Part shown: one piece after another, positions 5,875 through 8,957 of the stretch
Layout of the letters: every line of letters starts with the position of its first letter
How positions within the stretch are numbered: position 1 is the stretch's first letter
Assembly: GCA_002385475.1 (NCBI GenBank)
Contig: DGDO01000055.1
Span: forward strand, 1-8,957
Origin: Candidatus Sordicultor fermentans
GTDB taxonomy: Bacteria; Atribacterota; Atribacteria; Atribacterales; Caldatribacteriaceae
Length of the DNA stretch: 8,957 bases
Direction: 5' to 3'
Position numbers and translations under genes: made by a program
The notes under the pieces: generated by a model
Database searches by the model: none
Told to the model about the DNA's origin: nothing
Seen by the model: the letters and a program-made list of their open reading frames with translations, nothing else

Positions 5875-6270
5875 ATGACTAATTTTAGCGACCTTTTTCA
5901 ATCGGCCGACTGGAAAGAGGAAAAGCATGTTCCGGTAATTGAAGGACCTGATACAGTTAAAAAAGGAGAGCTTACTAATTTTACCGTAACTGTAGGAAAA
6001 GAGATTCCTCATCCCAATACCACCGAACATCACATCCGGTGGATAGCGGTCTATTTCCTGCCTACAGGAGGGAAGTTTCCTTTTCAGTTAGGACATTTTG
6101 AATTCACTGCTCATGGAGAAAGTACTGAAGGTCCTAATCAAGGGCCGGTATATACCGAACCACGAGTGAGCTTTTCCTTTAAAACCAATCAACCAGGAAC
6201 TATTTTTGTCACTTCCTACTGCAATATCCATGGACTGTGGAAAGGAGAAAAGGAAATCAAAGTAGAATAG
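5875..6270 (+). CDS. sor: superoxide reductase (neelaredoxin, one-iron class)
   Basis: This 131-residue enzyme reduces superoxide to hydrogen peroxide without releasing oxygen, suited to anaerobes. The mononuclear iron ligands are all visible: H46 and H52 in KEIPHPNTTEHHIR, C116 and H119 in SYCNIHGLW, and the N-terminal glutamate and histidine E16-K17-H18 in EEKHVPVIE. It lacks the N-terminal desulforedoxin domain of two-iron desulfoferrodoxins, so it is the single-centre type, very like the Pyrococcus enzyme in motif wording. A perfect AAGGAGGT overlaps the rubrerythrin stop region and lies 6 bases before the ATG. It is the last gene of the operon: its TAG stop codon is built into the terminator hairpin. 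Electrons probably come from a rubredoxin encoded elsewhere. Confidence 0.95.
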   Translation: MTNFSDLFQSADWKEEKHVPVIEGPDTVKKGELTNFTVTVGKEIPHPNTTEHHIRWIAVYFLPTGGKFPFQLGHFEFTAHGESTEGPNQGPVYTEPRVSFSFKTNQPGTIFVTSYCNIHGLWKGEKEIKVE

Positions 6271-6300
6271 TAAAAAGGGGGTAACACCCCCTTTTTACTA
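6268..6300. terminator. perfect 15-bp inverted repeat, intrinsic terminator of rbr-sor
   Basis: The left arm TAGTAAAAAGGGGGT (6268-6282) and right arm ACCCCCTTTTTACTA (6286-6300) are exact reverse complements around an AAC loop. Five G-C pairs cap an A/T-rich base, and the right arm ends in a T run, the form of a bidirectional Rho-independent terminator. The first three bases are the stop codon of superoxide reductase. The next gene begins 21 bases later. Confidence 0.88.
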
Positions 6301-6321
6301 TGTTGTTATTTACATTTTCTT

Positions 6322-7227
6322 ATGGAAGAAAATCATAAATTTTCTCATCCTCATAACAATGAAAAAGCTCTTTCAGTTGCCATAATCCTGAATTTTATCG
6401 TTTCCCTGATCGAAATCATAGGAGGAATATGGTCGGGAAGCTTAGCCCTACTTTCCGACGCTCTACACAATTTAGGAGACACCACCTCTCTTTTTATAAG
6501 TCTTTTCTCTCTCCGCCTTTCTTTGAAAGAAGAAACTCCTCAAAGAACCTATGGCTATCGGAGAGCAGAAGTTCTGGGTGCTTTTGTTAATTCTCTGTTA
6601 ATATTTGCCACCCTTGGCTACATTTTTATAGAAGCTATTCAGAGACTTTTCTCTCCCCGGGCAATAGAAACCCATATCCTTTTAGAAATAGCAATAATAG
6701 GTCTTTTGGGAAATTTGTTTTCCGTTTTCTTACTCTTTCCTGGTTCACGAGAAAGTCTTAACCTCCGAAGTTCTTTCTGGCACCTTCTTGTAGACACCTT
6801 TTCTTCTTTAGCAGTAATAATTGGAGCTCTATTAATTAAGCATTGGGGATGGTTTTTTATTGATCCTCTCCTCAGCATAGGACTATCGATTCTCCTTTTA
6901 CGAGGAAGCTGGAAAATGTTCAAAGAGGTGGTTAATATCCTTATGCAAGGAGCACCTCCTCACTTAAACCTGGAAAAATTGAAAAAAGCCTTAGAAACTC
7001 TGCCCGGGGTGAAAAATATTCACCATCTTCATGTATGGTCTTTAAATGAAAAAGAACATTTTGCTGAATTTCACGTAACTACTACCTGTTCCAGCTGGGA
7101 AGAAATTGACCAGCTCCGCGAAGAAATACAAAAAATTCTTTTCGAGGATTTTCGAATCGAACATTCCACCATTCAATTCGAAAATAAAGGTTGTAAAAAC
7201 CAGGATTTTATTGTGAAAGAAAAATAA
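6322..7227 (+). CDS. cation diffusion facilitator, zinc-type (CzcD/ZitB-like)
   Basis: This 301-residue inner-membrane antiporter exports divalent metal, most likely Zn2+ (also Cd2+ or Co2+), in exchange for protons. Six transmembrane helices span about 15-205. The transport site has the zinc signature of two HxxxD motifs: H49 and D53 in SDALHNLGD of TM2, and H154 and D158 in TM5. The short histidine-bearing N-terminus (HKFSHPHNN) is usual in this family, and the cytoplasmic ferredoxin-like C-terminal domain (about 210-290) includes HHLHVWSL. No ribosome site is visible before the ATG and only 21 bases separate it from the upstream terminator, so expression may rely on read-through or an unseen promoter. 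It ends 12 bases from the convergent xseB stop, with no terminator between. Confidence 0.93.
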   Translation: MEENHKFSHPHNNEKALSVAIILNFIVSLIEIIGGIWSGSLALLSDALHNLGDTTSLFISLFSLRLSLKEETPQRTYGYRRAEVLGAFVNSLLIFATLGYIFIEAIQRLFSPRAIETHILLEIAIIGLLGNLFSVFLLFPGSRESLNLRSSFWHLLVDTFSSLAVIIGALLIKHWGWFFIDPLLSIGLSILLLRGSWKMFKEVVNILMQGAPPHLNLEKLKKALETLPGVKNIHHLHVWSLNEKEHFAEFHVTTTCSSWEEIDQLREEIQKILFEDFRIEHSTIQFENKGCKNQDFIVKEK

Positions 7228-7239
7228 GCTTGTGTTTTC

Positions 7240-7443
7240 TTAAAAAGGTTCTTCCTCTTCCAAGACTTTCCTTATCTCTTCTTCTGTGGCTCGAAGACGA
7301 TCCCTCAAAAAGCGGTACAAGAAAGAGGCTCTTTTAACTTTTTCCGTCAAATTGTCTATTTCTATTTCCTCATTCTCCAGTTCATCTACAATGGATTTCA
7401 GTTCCTGAAAAGCCTCACTATAGCTCAGATTGTTCTCTTCCAT
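7240..7443 (-). CDS. xseB: exodeoxyribonuclease VII small subunit
   Basis: This 67-residue helical protein is the small subunit of exonuclease VII, which with XseA degrades single-stranded DNA from both ends to oligonucleotides and acts in mismatch repair and quinolone-damage repair. The family pattern is present: EAFQELKSIVDELENEEIEI (10-29) followed by a second helix LTEKVKRASFLYRFLRDRL. The second helix ends ATEEEIRKVLEEEE and, from memory, is closer to Bacteroidota XseB than to Firmicutes or Proteobacteria, agreeing with XseA. The start is supported by GGAGGAG six bases upstream, and the gene overlaps xseA by 26 bases, so translation is coupled. Length is normal, slightly short. Confidence 0.9.
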   Translation of the reverse strand: MEENNLSYSEAFQELKSIVDELENEEIEIDNLTEKVKRASFLYRFLRDRLRATEEEIRKVLEEEEPF

Positions 7444-8761
7444 AAGTCTCCTCCACTTTACTTTTTATCCAGCCATCCATCAGGCGGGTAGAAATATTTT
7501 CTCCTTCTTGTAAATCTCTAAAGCTTTTCACCACTTTACCTTCTCGATAAGTCACACTGTAACCCCGGCGGAGAACATTCTCGGGATTCAACAAACGTAT
7601 TGCCTGTTCAGCTCTTTTTAACGCTTCCCACTCCTTGGAAACTCTCTCTTCCACTAAATTTTTTAATTGTCTTTCATAGGCTCTCTGGTTTTCTCCTATT
7701 TCTCCCAGAATCCTTTGAGAATGTACCAATAATCTCTCCCGACAAAAAGAAAGTTCTTTCCCCGATGAAAGAAGTAAATCCCCTACTCTTCTAGTCCATT
7801 GATCGACCAGAACAGTTAGAACACGTCTTTCTTTCTCTATAAAGTTTTCTATTATCTCTTTTAACTCCGCCATTTCCTCTTCTATCTCTTCCTCTACCAT
7901 TTTCATTTGATTAATAAGAAATTCAGCTACTGCAGTGGGAGTCTTCAGGCTGGTATGAGCCACATAATCTAAAACTGTATCATCCCGCTCATGGCCAATA
8001 CCCACCACAACCGGAAGAGGAAAGGTGGCTACTGCCTTTCCTAAAAGGTAGCTATCAAAACAGCTCAAATCGACACTGGAGCCCCCTCCTCTAATTATTA
8101 CCACTATATCAAAATAATTTTGTTCTCTCTTTATCTCTTCCAAAGAAGAAAAAAGGGAGTTTTCAGCCTCTTCTCCTTGCATCAAAGTGGGGAATAACTG
8201 ACAGGAAAAAGTAAAACCATAAACATTGTTCTGAAGATGACTTATAAAGTCCTCCCATCCCGCTGCTGTAGGAGAAGAAATTATTGCAATCCGCTGAGGA
8301 AAAAGGGGAAAAGGAAGGGAGCGATTAAGAGTCAAAAACCCTTCTTTCTCCAGGCATTCTAATATTTCTCTTCTTTTACGCATCATCTCTCCCAGGGAAT
8401 AAGAAGGGTCGACTTCTTTAATATCCAAACTCAGACCATGAACAGGATGAAATCGCAATCGAGTTAAAAAGAGAACTTTCATTCCCCGTTCCAGGTTTTT
8501 ACCAGTTGCTTCCAGAAAAGAGGAAACCACCAGAGGATAATTAGAAGACCAGATAATCCCCTTCATCCGGGCTACCACGCGGTCATCTTCTTTTTCTACC
8601 AACTCCAAGTAACAGTGTCCAGTAGTAGAATTTAATCTTATCTCAGCAATTTCCGCTACTACCCAAAGAGGGGCAGAAAAGTAACAATTTTCTACTACAT
8701 CTTTCAATATCTGATTCAACTCTTTTAGAGTAAGATAAGATGGTTGGGAAATATTTTCCAC
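7418..8761 (-). CDS. xseA: exodeoxyribonuclease VII large subunit
   Basis: This 447-residue catalytic subunit of exonuclease VII has a full domain order: N-terminal OB-fold (about 8-115, LWVVAEIAEIRLNSTTGHCY), catalytic core (about 130-290) with RGGGSSVDL (224-232) and GIGHERDDTVLDYVAHT (254-270), a long helical, coiled-coil arm (285-390), and the C-terminal LNPENVLRRGYS (391-402). The core wording GHERDDTVLDYVAHTSLKTP is, as I recall, that of Bacteroidota XseA; most other bacteria have GHETDxTIxDxVADxRAPTP. The start is GTG with AAAGGAGG five bases upstream. Its stop lies inside xseB. A promoter candidate sits 40 to 70 bases before the start. No sign of truncation or frameshift. Confidence 0.93.
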   Translation of the reverse strand: MENISQPSYLTLKELNQILKDVVENCYFSAPLWVVAEIAEIRLNSTTGHCYLELVEKEDDRVVARMKGIIWSSNYPLVVSSFLEATGKNLERGMKVLFLTRLRFHPVHGLSLDIKEVDPSYSLGEMMRKRREILECLEKEGFLTLNRSLPFPLFPQRIAIISSPTAAGWEDFISHLQNNVYGFTFSCQLFPTLMQGEEAENSLFSSLEEIKREQNYFDIVVIIRGGGSSVDLSCFDSYLLGKAVATFPLPVVVGIGHERDDTVLDYVAHTSLKTPTAVAEFLINQMKMVEEEIEEEMAELKEIIENFIEKERRVLTVLVDQWTRRVGDLLLSSGKELSFCRERLLVHSQRILGEIGENQRAYERQLKNLVEERVSKEWEALKRAEQAIRLLNPENVLRRGYSVTYREGKVVKSFRDLQEGENISTRLMDGWIKSKVEETYGREQSEL

Positions 8762-8801
8762 AGTTTCCTCCTTTACTGTTCAATTTTACCAGAAGAAAGC
8801 T

Positions 8802-8829
8802 TTTATACAATCATTCGCCCAGTTGTAAC
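8802..8829 (-). promoter_or_regulatory. probable promoter of xseA-xseB
   Basis: On the minus strand, GTTACA (8829-8824) and TATAAA (8807-8802) are 16 bases apart, matching 4/6 and 5/6 of the consensus. Transcription would start near 8795, about 34 bases before the GTG. The -10 is preceded by TTG, as in the two other TTGTATAA promoters of the window. Confidence 0.42.
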
Positions 8830-8893
8830 TATAACCAGACTATAAATAATTTAAATAAACTTTTATCCGATATGCTGGATTAAGAAAAATGGC

Positions 8894-8957
8894 TCATCCT
8901 CTCACCAGCTCCTGCAACTTCTTTTCTCTATCCCACCAACAAAAAAAGCAGGAGATA
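8894..8957 (-). CDS. possible 3' end of a further minus-strand gene (partial)
   Basis: Reading in from the window edge, one frame is open for 20 codons and ends at TGA (8894-8896), with a C-terminus reading WWDREKKLQELVRG. The charged helical ending resembles protein, and its position before xseA on the same strand is sensible. A second overlapping frame is also open, so the evidence is thin. No family can be assigned. Confidence 0.3.
   Translation of the reverse strand, partial: ISCFFCWWDREKKLQELVRG

Noticed and set aside
5776..6033. Minus-strand frame over the rubrerythrin/superoxide reductase junction
   Set aside because: Antisense shadow of two certain genes with full catalytic residues.

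Overview
The window looks like chromosomal DNA of a moderately AT-rich, strictly anaerobic bacterium. The evidence is a rubrerythrin plus superoxide reductase operon for oxygen defence and an ATP-driven low-potential electron activase module. Consensus AGGAGG ribosome sites, sigma-A-type promoters and exonuclease VII genes exclude an archaeon. The proteins are rich in Glu and Lys and the superoxide reductase resembles those of hyperthermophiles, which hints at a thermophile, possibly a clostridial or candidate-phylum lineage. The XseA/XseB pair looks Bacteroidota-like from memory, so I do not commit to a phylum.

Layout. 1-212: upstream region with a good promoter. 213-695 (+): GNAT acetyltransferase. 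770-3872 (+): a tight three-gene operon of two related three-cysteine proteins (DUF2229 / COG3580-COG3581 type) and a BadF/HgdC-type ATPase activase. 4950-3873 (-): two small membrane-anchored helical proteins of unknown function, converging stop-to-stop on the activase. 4951-5349: the only long gene-free stretch, with divergent promoter signals and a compact predicted three-way-junction RNA upstream of rubrerythrin. 5350-6270 (+): rubrerythrin and superoxide reductase, closed by a perfect 15-bp hairpin terminator. 6322-7227 (+): zinc-type cation diffusion facilitator. 8761-7240 (-): xseA-xseB, overlapping. 8894-8957 (-): possible 3' end of a further gene.

How the genes work together. The activase should hydrolyse ATP to push single electrons at very low potential into a partner metalloprotein. 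No classical 2-hydroxyacyl-CoA dehydratase subunit is present here. The two upstream proteins each carry exactly three cysteines at matching places and share a C-terminal motif, so they are the obvious partners. Superoxide reductase makes peroxide from superoxide and rubrerythrin removes it. XseA and XseB form exonuclease VII.

The best candidates for something undescribed are the structured RNA before rubrerythrin (5194-5268), the reductive three-gene module whose substrate is unknown, and the minus-strand membrane pair. No CRISPR array, insertion sequence, tRNA or rRNA was seen.
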